The translations under genes and the position numbers were made by a program. From the NCBI RefSeq assembly GCF_019925205.1, contig NC_083565.1:24270241-24334240 (forward strand): a stretch of 64,000 nucleotides of DNA. Reading direction: 5' to 3'. Below are positions 11,655 through 24,659 of this stretch, one piece after another. This stretch comes from Metopolophium dirhodum (lineage: Eukaryota; Arthropoda; Insecta; Hemiptera; Aphididae). The stretch's first letter is position 1. Each line of letters starts with the position of its first letter. The notes beneath the pieces were generated by a model. It was not told the origin of the DNA. It worked only from the letters and a program-made list of their open reading frames with translations, and did not search any database.

Positions 11655-12266
11655 AGGGCAGAGGACTTGTAGCATTTGCATATTTTTTTTCCACAGTCAC
11701 AAAAATAGCAGAGTGCGAAACAAATGCGTTTCATGCTACCACAAAGCTATAGTTTTGAAATTTTATTGTGCATATAAATGCATATTTTGCGTTTTTTTGG
11801 TTTTTAGGGCATATTTCGCGTTTTTATGGTTTTTAGGGCATATTTTGCTTTTTTTTTGGTTTTTAGGGCAAATTTTTTTCATTTTATACTTTTAGATGCA
11901 TATTTTAAATAATTTATAGGTTTACCAATATTTTTTCTTCGACGTTTTTATTTATTTATTTTTACATCCAAAATAACGTTGATATTATCGACGATATTTT
12001 TCAAGATTTGCCGATCTAATGCCGCAATTTGTCGGGTTATTAATTAATTATATTATCAAATAATTAATTGTAAGTTGTTAAATAAAGTTGTAAATAACAT
12101 TTTTTCATCAAAATAATAAGTACCAATAGAAAAATTCTTATTTTTTATTCAAAAATATCCACTGTAAAATGCATATTTTTTATACTTAAGTGCATATTTT
12201 TAATGCATATTTTGTATATTTAAATGCATATTTGGTGACTTTTTAGAGCTACAAGTCCTCTGCCCT
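11655..12266. mobile_element. 612 bp MITE with AGGGCAGAGG ends and 10 bp near-duplication
   Basis: The terminal inverted repeat AGGGCAGAGGACTTGTAGC is perfect at both ends. Flanks are ACTTATAAGT (11645-11654) and ACTCATAAGT (12267-12276), 9 of 10 identical. A 9-10 bp duplication is typical of Mutator-like elements; this superfamily call is inference. The interior left half carries short tandem repeats (see 11777-11880), and many GCATATTTT words occur throughout. Confidence 0.8.
11777..11880 (+). repeat. Tandem repeat of about 33 bp inside the MITE
   Basis: About three imperfect units of a GCATATTTNGCGTTTTT then GGTTTTTAGG pattern follow each other. They translate as an apparent hydrophobic Phe-rich ORF, which is a repeat artefact and not a gene. 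Confidence 0.75.
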
Positions 12267-12425
12267 ACTCATAAGTATTACCTAACTACTCGAAACCGAG
12301 TTTCTAACCGACTTCCTAAAAACAATAATAATGTCACGCTCACATTAAAATTTACTGCAATAACGTGTTATTAAGATTTAAGATGACGTGATACCCGAAT
12401 GTGCTGTATCCGTCATACAACTTAA

Positions 12426-13007
12426 AAGTGCCTAACATAGCAAATTTTACAGCAGATCACGTTTAGCTCAGTTGGTTTAACCTTTGATTGGGTATGTAAT
12501 AAAGTTTTACGTAAATAAGTATGTGGGGTGTTTTCATTATTCGACTATCTTAGTAATGTAATTTTAATTTTTTTTAATTTAAATTTTTTATGTTAAATTG
12601 TAATGAACTAAATTATAGAAAGGTACTTAGAAGCTTAATTGTGGATATACCTTAAAATATTATTTATTTTCAATATTATAGCAGCGGGGTGTTCAGAACA
12701 CCATTGGATACGCAATTAAAGGTTAAAAACTAGAGTGAAATGACCTCTTATATTATTTAAAGGTAAGATTATTATCTAGGAAATCTTATAGGCTTTTTAT
12801 TATATGTTAATTTTAAAGTGAGTTATGAGTATTTTAAGGTGTACAAACAATTTACAATTTTTAAATTAAAATATAATAAAAAGCCTATGAGGTTGCCTAG
12901 ATATTAATCTAACCTTTAAATTTTATAGAGGTCAATTCATACTAATTTTTAAACTAATGGAGCTAAACGTGATCTGCTGAGCGTAAAATTTACTATGTTA
13001 CGCACTT
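12426..13007. mobile_element. 582 bp inverted-repeat element with about 45 bp ends
   Basis: The left end AAGTGCCTAACATAG matches the reverse complement of the right end (AAGTGCGTAACATAG). The match continues inward through AAATTTTAC and CAGCAGATCACGTTTAGCTC with a 3 bp indel. A shorter inner inverted pair around AAAAGCCTAT also exists near 12790 and 12880. No coding capacity and no certain target-site duplication. Confidence 0.75.
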
Positions 13008-13093
13008 ACAGTAAGGCGGAGATAACATAATAATATTATCCAGGTACCATACGTGTCCACGTCCTCTTAAGCATGTTTTGTATTTTTTACCGT

Positions 13094-13246
13094 CAGGCCC
13101 AGCTCAAGCGGTAGGCAACATAGGCCCACGCCTAGGGTGGTACTTTAGTAGAGGACGAAATTTACAAAACAGTGATAATATTATTATTTTAGGGGTGGAA
13201 AAATTTGATTTCAGCCAGTGCACTATTTTTGCTTGAGTCAACCTTG
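13094..13246. repeat. Short CAGG-ended MITE, copy 1
   Basis: Begins CAGGCCCAGCTCAAGCGG and ends in an inverted counterpart (GCTTGAGTCAACCTTG). The body is shared with 24074-24231, including CCCACGCCTAG versus CTCACGCCTAG, and TGATAATATTAT followed by TAGGGGTGG. This defines a roughly 150 bp family. Confidence 0.65.
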
Positions 13247-16200
13247 TAAACCATAAACTGCAACACATTTATATGGTAAATAGAGAATCATGAGGGATTG
13301 TATAATATATTATATATATACCTAGTACATTAGTACCTACTTATATGGCTATATATTATAGTAGACCCAGAAGGCCAGAAACGATCCAAGGGTTAATTTT
13401 TAGGGTGAGAGAAGGTTAGAATGTTAGAATGGATTTTGCTGACTTCCAAAAACAAAATCTGACGACTGTGTACTGTTTAATGTTTAGGTACCTATTATGT
13501 TTAGGTAGGTATACCATTATATTTAATAATTAATAGCATTTGGATTTGTATGTATTTTATGAATATGTTTCCTGGATGATCGCATTATAAACGTTATGTG
13601 TGTTTCATGATATTATATCTACAATTATAAACATTTTTAGCATCTTTAGTACAATTAAAAACTTTTAAAATAACAAAAATTGACTATATTCCTATTTTAA
13701 ATTGTTGAGTAATATTTTGAAAACCAATTGATTGGAATAGGTAGGAACCAACCAGAAAATAAAAAGGTAGGTACTCATTAGTGTAATCTTAGTGATTTAC
13801 CGTATCAATATGTTGTTATATGGAGGATGGTATGGATGTTTAGGTTTTGGTTATTTGATGAGTGATTAACATTTTTAAACACAACTGTTGATACGGGTAA
13901 TGTGTATAGCTTACCTTCCGAGACCCACATATTGATCAACTGCTTGAGTTTATTTTAATCGGTAATATTCATTTTTATTCAACTTTAAGCTAATTTTACA
14001 ATTTTGAAACAATTATTATAGTGTATAATAAAAAAACAAGGCTTACTTCCAACAATATTAAGGGTGATCTAAAAATCGCCACCCATAAATGACGTACCTA
14101 CCTATATTTAATCGATACAATCCAATATGTCCATATCTACTATATCTATAAGCGTATATATATATGTCTACAGCGTTTTATAATAACCACGTCAATTTTA
14201 TAAATTCTCGAGAAAGACAAAGCCTGACATTTTATTATTATAGGTTCGACTAATTTACAGTATTATACTATGTGTAAATCGAATATTAGCTATGCATATT
14301 TTATATACAATAACAAACTGTTGCATGAATATAATATTGTGTTGTGCACTTGTGCAAGGGTCACCAAAAGGAGGCCACAGGTAAGACAATTCTCGTTATT
14401 TTATCACTATATTTGTATTTTGTATACATACCTAATATAATGATGAATATAATACCTTCAGGTATGCATAATCCCCCATGCTGCAGTATCTAAATTCTTC
14501 CCTGGGGGAATTCCCCCCGGCTGGGAATCATTGTATTATTGGTGTCTAATAATAATTGTTATTGATAGTAGGTACAGTGGTCCCTCTATAGGTCAAACCT
14601 CAATAAGTCGAAAACCTTAAAAATTAAAAAAATGTAATTTCCTTTGAATTTTGACTTATTGATATCCACTGTGAATGATGTATTTATATATCAATCGATA
14701 AATAAATAAAAAAAAAAGTGAAAAATGTTGTCATCGCCCTTGGATCAGACCCCGGCTGTTTATTTACTTCTTGATTAAAATTGATTGATTAAAACGCATT
14801 AAACAGCCATTATTTTTCTAAAACGTAGGTACAGACGTCAATATGTGAAAAGGAGATGAGATGCGTGATTCTGATCTAACTCTTCGTTGGCACCTTGTCG
14901 TTCCTATCACATTTACTATAGTTAATTTAATAAATATTAATTATTACCCAAATTGTTAAAAGCATATCGGTGGTATACATAATTTCAACTATAAATGGTG
15001 CCGCGGATGAGGAAAACACCCACACTATCTAATTTCTTTGAATATTATTTTAGGTATACCTAATTACATTTAGAAAACCACCAATTTAAAAACTTAATTT
15101 TAATTTAAAAATATACCTATGTAAAATATGCACTTGAAATTAAAATATAACAAAATATGCATAAACACGCAAAATATGAAAAAAAAAATTTCTGTAGACT
15201 TCTGCAGGTATATTTTATGAAACAGATTTCTATAATATTATTAACCCTAACCTAAGTTTTGAATGAAATTAAATGAATATTAGAAAACATGAAAACTTAG
15301 TGTCTAGCCGTGGTTATTACTTATTTGGGAATCACCATCACCTATTTCAATCGTCGATCTAATATTGGTATTAGGTACAGTATAAATAAACACTTTATTT
15401 ATAGTATACGTCATACGGTATGTAAGTTATATTTTATCGAATACGCAGTTTCACTTACACGTTTTGGTGTTGGTACAAAAACTTGACTAGTAAACTTTGA
15501 CTAGTCAAATAATTAATGGATTGTTATAGCTGCAGAGTTGTTACATTATAATATAAGAGTAAATACTCTGCTGAGGACAATGGTTTCTGTGGTTGCGTGA
15601 TTATTATCCCGTTATTGTTTTAAGTCGTGATAAGTTAAGGTACACAGTAGACCATCGTCCACAGTGGTTACAGGCTTACAACAATCGTCCCAAAATTCTA
15701 TTAACTACAGATTAAAGAATTGTGTGAAAATACTTACAAATTTTCTCCATTTAATAAATCCTTGTCCATTTCATATGTATATGTATTCCCTGAATGCCGT
15801 ACGTTTTCCCGATCGACAATTTTTACGAAAATCAAAACTCACTTGGTCTTGGTCGTAAGGTAAAATCTGTTTAAAAAAGTGTAAATTTCTAATACCGGAT
15901 AAGGGGAGTAACAGTAAAATACTCAACGTTCAAGAAAATAGGATGATTGTTAGATTTTTGCAAACAATTGCATAAGTTATAAGTACATCATTATACTGTA
16001 ATAAACTTTAAACACAGGCACATATATTCGTAGCTGATAGCCTGATATCGGTTCGACCAGCAGCATTAATCTACAATTCGACGTTTGTCGAATTTTGTTG
16101 TTGTTTTTGTATTAAGTTGTTTTAAACATTTTTCAATAATTATTTTGATATCTCAGTATCTTTTTTAAGTAATCTTTTTGTATCCGAGGAACGTATTGAT

Positions 16201-18010
16201 TTTACAATGGTGTTCTTTTGTGCTAAAAGTCACTTTTCCTAATAGAAATAATTTGAAGGGTTAATTAGGTTTATCAATAATTTAAGTGGGTAGTAGGTTA
16301 ATGATCTATAATTGTTGTTTATCACGTTGATACTTTATTAAAATCATTTTACATTATTTTTTCTATTCTATATAATATTATAAATTATTTATTTTGTACG
16401 AACGCATTTAGTTCTAACTCAACTTTGTATAAAATATCTGATATCTGAAGCATCCTTTATTAAGTGTGCTTTTATTTCATACGGTACTTAATTGTTATTC
16501 TTAAAATCCCATAATAATCACAATATAAATAACAAAACCAGTAAAAATAACAATATTATTAAAGTTTTTTTTTAAAAATAAAATGTACAGTCAGAACTAA
16601 TCAGATAGTATAAGTAAATAATCAGTAATCACTGTTATTCAATCGTAAATACTTACTTATTTACGATCGAATAAAAGGAATAAAAATAAATGTTAAAAGA
16701 TGCTCAAAAGTTTATTCAGAGGGAAATATATTGCTGAAATTGTATATAGGTGCAGAGAAATAAAATCGAAATAATAACAACTGATTAATATAATGATGAC
16801 ATTTTTAAAATTTAAGTGTTTTTAAAGTGCGGAATATATGTATATTATAAAAGTATAAATTAGTACATTTACAAGAGGTGTATGTTCATAGAGAGAAAAA
16901 AAATACAAAAAGCTATACACTCAAGTAGTACAGACAGGCAAAAAATCACAGCTTGGATAAATTTAACAGGTTGACTGTGGATAGACATTGAGAGAAAATA
17001 CACTGAATGTTAGTTATATACTTATATACGTATCTACACAATTAAGGATGACTTGTAAAGGCTGTAGATAGACGTCGACAAGACAAAAATGCCGTTTTAT
17101 ACAAGATAATTTAAATAACTTTAAATGTAGCAGGTATACCCTATATATTATAATTGATTTATACTGCAAATAATAGTAGAGATAGCTTGTAATGTATTAT
17201 TACAATACCTACATAATACGTACGGGTTCACTGATAGTAATACAAACCTGAAATGGGATAATATAATTTATTGTAATGAAACATTGAAACAAATAAACAT
17301 ATACAGCTGAGTATTATTATAGTGAGTTAATTATGTATAATGTATATACATATTATGATTGTGTGTTATATACGATTGTATCTACCTAACCTATATCAGC
17401 GCGAGAGATATCTATTATCTTCAGTATAACGTCTGGCGGGTGTATGTATATGGAGCACGGGTGAGTGACTTACGGTTTCCACTATCCCGTGTTTGTTTTG
17501 TTTAGTCTAACATTTCAACACTCAACAGTCAACCGCATTGGTATAAGTGGTATAATGGCTGTCTTACTAGTTGTGTTCACTATATAGCTGCAAGTGACGT
17601 TACAGTAAACATCGCAAAGGCCAAAAGCACGTTCCTAAATAAAATTACCTCGTTAAAGCAGCTTTAAAACAATAATTAAGTATACATATAACAAATAATT
17701 ACAATAAAGGCTTTTAAAAGAGTTCTGTGGTTGAAGTATAATGTAATAAAAATGTGTTAAGGTATATATTATATTTATAATATTTATATAGACGTAATGC
17801 GTATTATATGAGATTTAAAATTTTGTTGGAAAATGTTCAAAGGTGTTTCATTTATATGTTTTGGGTATAAAATAGAAATTTTACAAAGATGTAAACTTAT
17901 GATTTACCACATCATTGTATATAAGCAATGAGCTAGACGTAGGATACAGAGAAGGCATATTAATTATAAAATTGAATTTTATTCCATAAATTAATTGCGT
18001 GAATTCATAA
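13247..18010. other. Long AT-rich intergenic stretch
   Basis: Apart from the mini-element at 14574-14672 I see no gene. Short frames, such as one near 15664, lack domain-like sequence. Confidence 0.5.
14574..14672. mobile_element. Miniature pogo/Tigger-like element, about 99 bp
   Basis: ACAGTGGTCCCTCTATAGG at the left and CCACTGT at the right are inverted ends. AATAAGTC is repeated inverted further in (GACTTATT). The CAGTGG-CCCTC start resembles pogo/Tigger termini (family knowledge). The interior is minimal and non-coding. Confidence 0.5.
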
Positions 18011-18019
18011 GCATAATTT

Positions 18020-18247
18020 AATACACTTTTTTTAAGCAGCTTTTCAGGTATTCAGGATTCAGGTATAGATCTTAGGCAGAATTTTCTAGTGGGCACCCGT
18101 AGGCATCTGCCATGCCCGGGTGGGGAGTGGCGGCCTCTCTCTCCGGACACCATGACTGCCCGAAGAAAAATGCCATCTGTGGCTGGGATCGAACCGGCAT
18201 CGGTGCGTGTCCCAACTGACGCCTTATTCCGCTCGGCCACTACACCT
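18020..18247 (-). mobile_element. tRNA-derived SINE
   Basis: Read on the minus strand it begins GGTGTAGTGGCCGAGCGG, which contains a Pol III A box (TGGCCGAGCGG). About 35 nt later is a B box (GGTTCGATCCC). This tRNA-like head has no canonical acceptor stem and leads into a roughly 160 bp GC-rich body (18180 down to about 18050) and a simple tail rich in CTGAATACCTGAAAAG and A runs. That structure is a SINE and not a working tRNA gene. No clean target-site duplication was found. The open frame across it is an artefact. Confidence 0.8.
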
Positions 18248-18975
18248 ACTTATTAAGTTACAATGATAGTAAGAACTATAATTTTATTTTATTTTCTGTT
18301 TTGTTCTATTTTTTGAATAAGTTTTAAGAGAGTTTTAGATTTGAATTAAACTGTGGTTGTAAGTTATAACAAACATTAAACTTCTTAAAAAATAGAGATG
18401 TAGTTAAGATGATGAACTAATGAAAAATGATAAATTGGTGATAAATGAATAGTAAGTGAGTAGGTATACTTAGTATTTAAAAGTAGGTAGGTATATATTA
18501 ATACCTAATTTACTTAAATAATTAGTAAGTACATACCCTTACCTATATTTATTATATTATATGTACTAAATTTCTAGAAATAAATTAAATCTTAAATAAT
18601 TTTGGAAAAATACCTTAAATTTAACGTGGATATAATTTTAACTTAAAGGTGAGTAACTGGTAAGTCAGTATTGACTCAAAAGTTAATAATAATAATATAG
18701 ATATCCAGGTAGTTATATACACAGCCATGAATCTCAATGATTTTCTTGTGTGCCAAATAATCCAGAACGGAATAAGCAATTTCCATCACCCACTGTGGGA
18801 ATTAGTCGTTTATTTGAAATAACTAACTTTTATTATCAGCTGCAACTAAAGTCAACTATTTATAATTTTAAAAAAAGGTCAAGAAGTGCGGGTACCTCTC
18901 TGCTGCAGAGCAGTAAGTTGTCGAGCATGTCATTGTAATGGATGTGTTATAATTGAATTCAATGATATCAAAAAC

Positions 18976-19571
18976 GATTCTGAGCTAAGGCGTTGTGTCA
19001 ACCAAGCATACTATTATATAAATAATCAAGTTTAATAATTAAAAAGAAATTAATAAAAATCAAAAATATCTCATTGATATAAATAGCGTAACTTTCAGGT
19101 GAACAATTTGTTTTTTATAAAAGTAGGAAAACTGGTTGGGAATCATTTTCTATTAAAATATTGTATGAATTTCTAATTGATAAATATTTTACAAAATTCA
19201 AAAAATTTCTCATAGCTATAAATAGCACAAATAGTCAAAAATTTTGAAAATTTTACCATGTATGGAAAATGCTATTATAAATATCTGGTGAAAATTTAAA
19301 GTGTCTATGGTTATTCATTTTGAAATTACACAAACAAAAAACCTAACCATTTTTTTTTGTTTTCCCGACACATTTTGAAAACTACTGGGAATTTTCAATT
19401 TTGACCTTTCAAAAGTACCAATTAGATTCACTTTTCTATAAAAAAGGACGTTGATGTCAAAAATCAGAGCATTTTCACCACTCCAAATGTTGATGAAGAA
19501 AAAAATATTAAAATACGCATCATTGTAAATACAATACATTCATTCACTATGCTCAGCAGAGCCTTAGAATC
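18976..19571. repeat. GATTCTGAGC-ended MITE, degraded copy
   Basis: Starts GATTCTGAGC, and near 19551-19571 has GCTCAG followed by AGAATC separated by a short insertion. These are inverted relative to each other, as in the better copy at 55606-55974. A GAATTCAATGATAT motif lies immediately to the left, as in the other copies. Confidence 0.5.
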
Positions 19572-22500
19572 TAAAACATTCGATTTACGTTTGCCTAATC
19601 AAAATACCTGTATGAGCAAATCTTTAATTTGCGTATTTCTAAAAATTCACTCTTATTGTACATTTATAGAGCATCAGAGCCTAGAGGAATCACAATTTAA
19701 AATTTTAAAATGTTTAGTATTCAAAGTTCATACGTTTTGTTATTTTGTGAAAAAGTAAGTGAATGCGTTAAGACTGAAATGTTATTTTAGTGGAAAAACG
19801 GCACCACGGTTGTATTATTGTTTTCGTAATTTATTTCTATTTAATAAATTAATTATTTTAACTTTTCTCATTAAATGGCTCATCTACATTCTACACACCG
19901 AACTCTTGCGTTTAAAATCACTCTAACCGATTCGGTGGAACTTCAGATATAGGTTATAAAGCTGTCCAAAGAAATTGCTTTACAAACCCCTATTCCACAC
20001 ATTTAGTAGTTGATTTTTCAAAAAACCGTTCTTATAGCTAGCGTCGCTTACCTTCTCATACCTATAAACAACCTACTTGCCGAATTATTTCAGTTTCGTA
20101 GGCCAAGATGTTTTTGATATTTAGTGTTTAGTCAGTGAGTGACTTTCGCATTTATATAATTGTATACTATTATCGTGGGAACCCTAATATATAAATAGAA
20201 AAAAAAATTATAATTTATACTATAAATTACTTAATTAATAATAATTATAATAATATTATGTAACCTTTTTACCATTTGTTAAACAAAAAACAATTTATAA
20301 AAATCCAATAGGTAAATTGAAAAGGCCTTCTAGTTTTTTTTCTCAAATTTACCAATCTTCCGGGCAACTTTTCTAATGTTTTTCTTTGAAAATCGAATGG
20401 CATTATTTTGACATGAATATATTTTGTGTAAGTACCTACCTAACGTGCAATTTTTACTTCGCGAGTGGTCGGTCATATACATGTATAATGTATGCGTGAA
20501 TCCAAGATATAATAATATTATATTATATTAGATTGTGCCGTTGTTGAGTTCGTCCTACCCGAGCAGAATAATAATATTATAATATTATCCACTTTCACTG
20601 CAGTAGCTGCATTTGTCAGCGAAACTTTTTTTTAACTTTTTATTATTTCGGGCTTGTACGCGTAGGTGTTTTCAACCAATATTAACCGCACGACTTAGAC
20701 CATCGTTGTAGACACACCCTGATCTGACATTTGTAGACAAACAAATTCAAACCGACACCCTCGTACAGACACCGCGCGCGAGATGGGTAATATTATATTC
20801 GATGCTCGTACCGGACTAGATGATGGATCAATATAGGTTTATGTTGGGCCATATAACTGCAGCCGAGAGAAACCGGGAAACATAAATCATAATATTATTA
20901 TATAGCGATTTTATATTATAGCTTCAAAATATAAAGGGGATTGAATATTATAGTTACCCATGTGCTGCAGGCCGAAAATTTGCGCGTCGTAAATACTCGT
21001 TAATTACACAAGGAATGTGTGACCGGGTCCTTTTAGGTACAGTATAATATAGTGATGTCCTCCGCCTCTGATGTAAAATTATAAAATAAATAAATACGTA
21101 AAATTGTAAGATGTGTTAACAGTTTGACGTCACGAAGCGAAACAGACCACATTGTGGGTTGGTTTAAGATATTGACAAACGGTTTTATAATAATATAGTG
21201 TACATATGGTAACGATTATCGATAGATCTCCCGATTTATTCTATTAACATGAATTTATCATTATATTATTATACTTAGGTACGGCTGAATTATACATTTT
21301 TAAATGGCGAAAGCCGAAAAGCCCAAAAAAAAAATTATCGCAAAATGTTTAAAACATCTACGACGCGTAAACGTTAAAAGAAATCTATAGACATTTTTGG
21401 ATATTTTCGGAAATCGTAAAATTTTGTTAATGATACAAATAACAACGTCCAAAACTTGAACGTCGTCACTCGTCATGTCATACCCGTCACCGAGCAACCG
21501 ATATCGGCTAAAATGTATAAAATTGTATTTAGTAACTTAGATTTGGAAGGCCTTAGTGACTCATGCAGTCATAATATTGTACCTACTATCCACATAATAA
21601 ATACATTTTAGTTTAGTATTTTACCATTTACTTTACAAGTCTTATAATTTATAATATAATACAAGTATATAATATGTTACATATTAAATTTGGAATTGCA
21701 CATTTGGCAATGTGTACAGTGATTTTTATATTCATCCAAAATAAAGATAGATTTGTACAACGATCACTATACAATTAATGACAACATTTTAAAATTATCT
21801 AAACGATTTTACAATATTGTAGACACCTATACTGGGAGGTTGTACAAAAATATAACTTAAACAGAATTTAGTCTGGGCTATACGCTGCAGTATTTCAACA
21901 TTTATTAGTAAGATTACACAATCAAAAAGAGTGCAGTTGAAAATAACTTTAAATTTAAAAGTTGGTTCGTACAAAAAATTAAAAATATTATTTTAAGTGA
22001 AAATTTAATGTCTGTAGTAGATAATGAAGAAAATTACAAAAATAACAAATGAGTAATGACGTACCTACTTATAAGCTAAACATTGAAAAAATAAGAAATC
22101 TTTAGACTAAAACAGACGTAGCTGACGTTTGAATCGCGATGACATTGCTAAAGTAGTTGCGCGAAGTTAATGCACTAAATTTTCCATTGCATAGACCTTA
22201 AAATAATGAAGTTATAATATATTATGTATATAATGATGAAATACATGATATTCTTCTAAAAATCAGATAAAGAAACCTATAAGTATTTAATTTAATATAA
22301 TATATATTATCACGTCTTGTAGTTATTCAATTATTTTTAAACAATATTGTGTAAGGTGTTTATAAAAGAGAGATTAAAAAAAACAGTTGTCGTTAAAGTC
22401 AAAAGTAGTAGTAAAAATAAAATTATGTGGATCCCATTTTATTGAATATTTTTAATTTTTGACCAAGTGAAAATGTATAAATATCCATCGTTATTTAGAG

Positions 22501-23285
22501 GAAAAATAAATCGAAATTTTAATTTTCAATTTTACCCTTCAAAAGTATCTGCTATATCCAATTTGCAATCAGAAATCATTCTTAATGTTGAAGATCAAAG
22601 CTTTTTTTCTAATATAAAACACACATAATTGTAAAATCTCAATATACGCATTCATCACTACTATCAGAATTTAAAAGACTTCATCTATAAAAATATAAAC
22701 GAGTACAACAATATATATATAATGCAAATCGATATATAAATCATCGTTAAAATATTATAATTTATAATACAAAAAGCATACCTCTGCGTAAGTATGGTTG
22801 CGGTATATGGTATATCAATATCAATAATAATAAAATTTTTTTTTTATTTCATCAATGAAATTACAAAGATACAATATTATAAACGTCAATATTTTCGTAT
22901 AATTAAACTCTTTAAGCAAAGCTTGTGGATGAGGTAAATGAGTTACAACATGTAGTTATCAATTAATATGGTTAACTTTGATAATAATTACAATTTAAAT
23001 TACTAAACCTATTACTTAAAATAAACAGATAAAATGACAAAAAGAAACATTACAAATATTATTTTTTTTTAAATTATTATTTTAGTTGTTCTAACAAATA
23101 TTCAAAAACAGTAATTAATAATACCTACCGATTAATAATATAATGGCGTACGCACTGGCTACTAATAAAGTATTTGTTTATTTAACGATGTTTGTTTTAA
23201 ATTATCGGCGACGGCCTAGGACGAACTTTGGAATCGGCTCATTTGCAATATTCTGTCTACATCACGCACTGAAAGTATACTTGCA
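19572..23285. other. Intergenic DNA
   Basis: AT-rich with a mildly GC-richer patch at about 20460-21050. No recognisable gene, and no splice-site-bounded exon that I can support. Confidence 0.45.
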
Positions 23286-23868
23286 GTGAAAATTACCGAG
23301 TTATATAAAATATATTATAACGAAGCATCCCACCAAGGCGAATCGATCATAATAATGGAAGTAATAGACAATATTATTACCAACATCGAGTTCGAGAAGA
23401 TGGTAGAAAGATACTTGACGACTTCAAGTATTGAAAGATTGCGGATTCGGAGGTACTTCTATATTATGCAGCACAGTTGGCCGGCGGCGATGCGACGAAC
23501 ATCTTATACAACTGGACGACGAAGGGTCCAAAAATGCTGCAGAACAAGTTGAAGCGATACGAGACGACATCGTGGTCGCCGCAGGAAGACGCGGTAGAGT
23601 CGAGACCCCCGGCCAGGGGAACAGAGGTCACAGGGACTGTTTCGGGGACTTGGTCGGCTGGCTGCAGGACCCGAGTGGGGTACACCGGCAATACGCGCAC
23701 CTCCGCGTAGACGACCGCGTGAACCGTACGCGCTGTCTGCTGTTGCTCCCCGAAGGGAAACCGTCTAGAAAGTTTCCGAGGGCAGCGGACAAGACAAGGC
23801 GATGGCGCGGGGTCGAGCTAGATATATATAGGTACGTGATGGAACACTTTTACGGTGATCGGCGGTAA
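23286..23868 (+). pseudogene. Unidentified coding-like GC-rich segment with frame breaks
   Basis: Codon-like GC-rich sequence spreads over three forward frames. One frame is open to about 23550 from the left (NIEFEKMVERYLTTSSIER). A second, entered near 23435, reads KIADSEVLLYYAAQLAGG and then DATNILYNWTTKGPKML, on to about 23590. A third is open from about 23590 to 23866 (LVGWLQDPSGVHRQYAHLRV). Passing from frame to frame gives a plausible protein-like chain of about 150-190 residues, which suggests a decayed gene or retrocopy. I do not recognise the family. A CpG-rich non-coding island is the alternative, because GC-rich DNA keeps frames open by chance. Confidence 0.35.
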
Positions 23869-24073
23869 GTCGCCGATTCCCGCGGTTCTTGGGGACGTCG
23901 CTCGCTCGAAGCATGAACTAAGATTGAATGGACTAGTCAGATAGTTACGCGCGAATCACAGATATTATGAAAACCACGACGGAGTCGCCGCCGATTCCGC
24001 AGCACAATAATTATAGTCATCCTAGCTCGCTCGCTCCGAGGTTAGGCCATAGTCGTCGCCGGCACAGCAGTCG
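23869..24073. other. GC-rich tail of the 23 kb island
   Basis: CpG-containing sequence that continues the composition of the preceding coding-like segment. No feature resolved. Confidence 0.3.
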
Positions 24074-24231
24074 TCCTCAAGGCGCAGGCGACACAGGCTC
24101 ACGCCTAGAGCGGCACTTAAGTAGCACTTAATTAAGAGAGTGGCTTTTTCAAAATACTGATAATATTATATTGTTAGGGGTGGCAAAATTTTATTTTGCC
24201 TAGTTCACCATTTTCGCTTGAGCCCGCCCTG
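24074..24231. repeat. Short CAGG-ended MITE, copy 2
   Basis: Same family and orientation as 13094-13246. Its right end CGCTTGAGCCCGCCCTG is the reverse complement of a CAGGGCGGGCTCAAGCG terminus, which matches the left end of copy 1. The left end is degraded. Confidence 0.6.
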
Positions 24232-24659
24232 AATATTTTGTATAGTAGAAATAATATAGACAACATATCCGGTCCGATTTCATTTATAAACATATATATA
24301 TATAAATATTGAAATTTGAAAACTTGGTGAGTGCCTACACAAATGAACTAAATAAATTATCACATCAATCGCGTTTTCGAAGAAATAATATCAAAGTAAA
24401 TTTTTACATTGGCATATGTTTATTAATTGTGCTCGTCAATATTAAAGTTTTATACTCATCACATATTTGAAATTTTACATTATACGGCTATAGAATATTT
24501 TACAATTTTACAATAATTATAGATACTACAATGAATATTTTACAAGTTATTTACGAAATATAGGTACATGGGTATACCTATTTAAATATGATAATATGAT
24601 AATATCCAAGTTCGACGTTTTATATGTGCGGTCCTCCAGTGGAGCGTCTGTATTACGAC

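Noticed and set aside
11713..11895. Phe-rich 60-residue ORF
   Set aside because: It is the translation of a tandem repeat inside a MITE.
18175..18247. A genuine tRNA gene on the minus strand
   Set aside because: A and B boxes are present, but there is no acceptor stem or proper anticodon arm and the unit continues into a SINE body.
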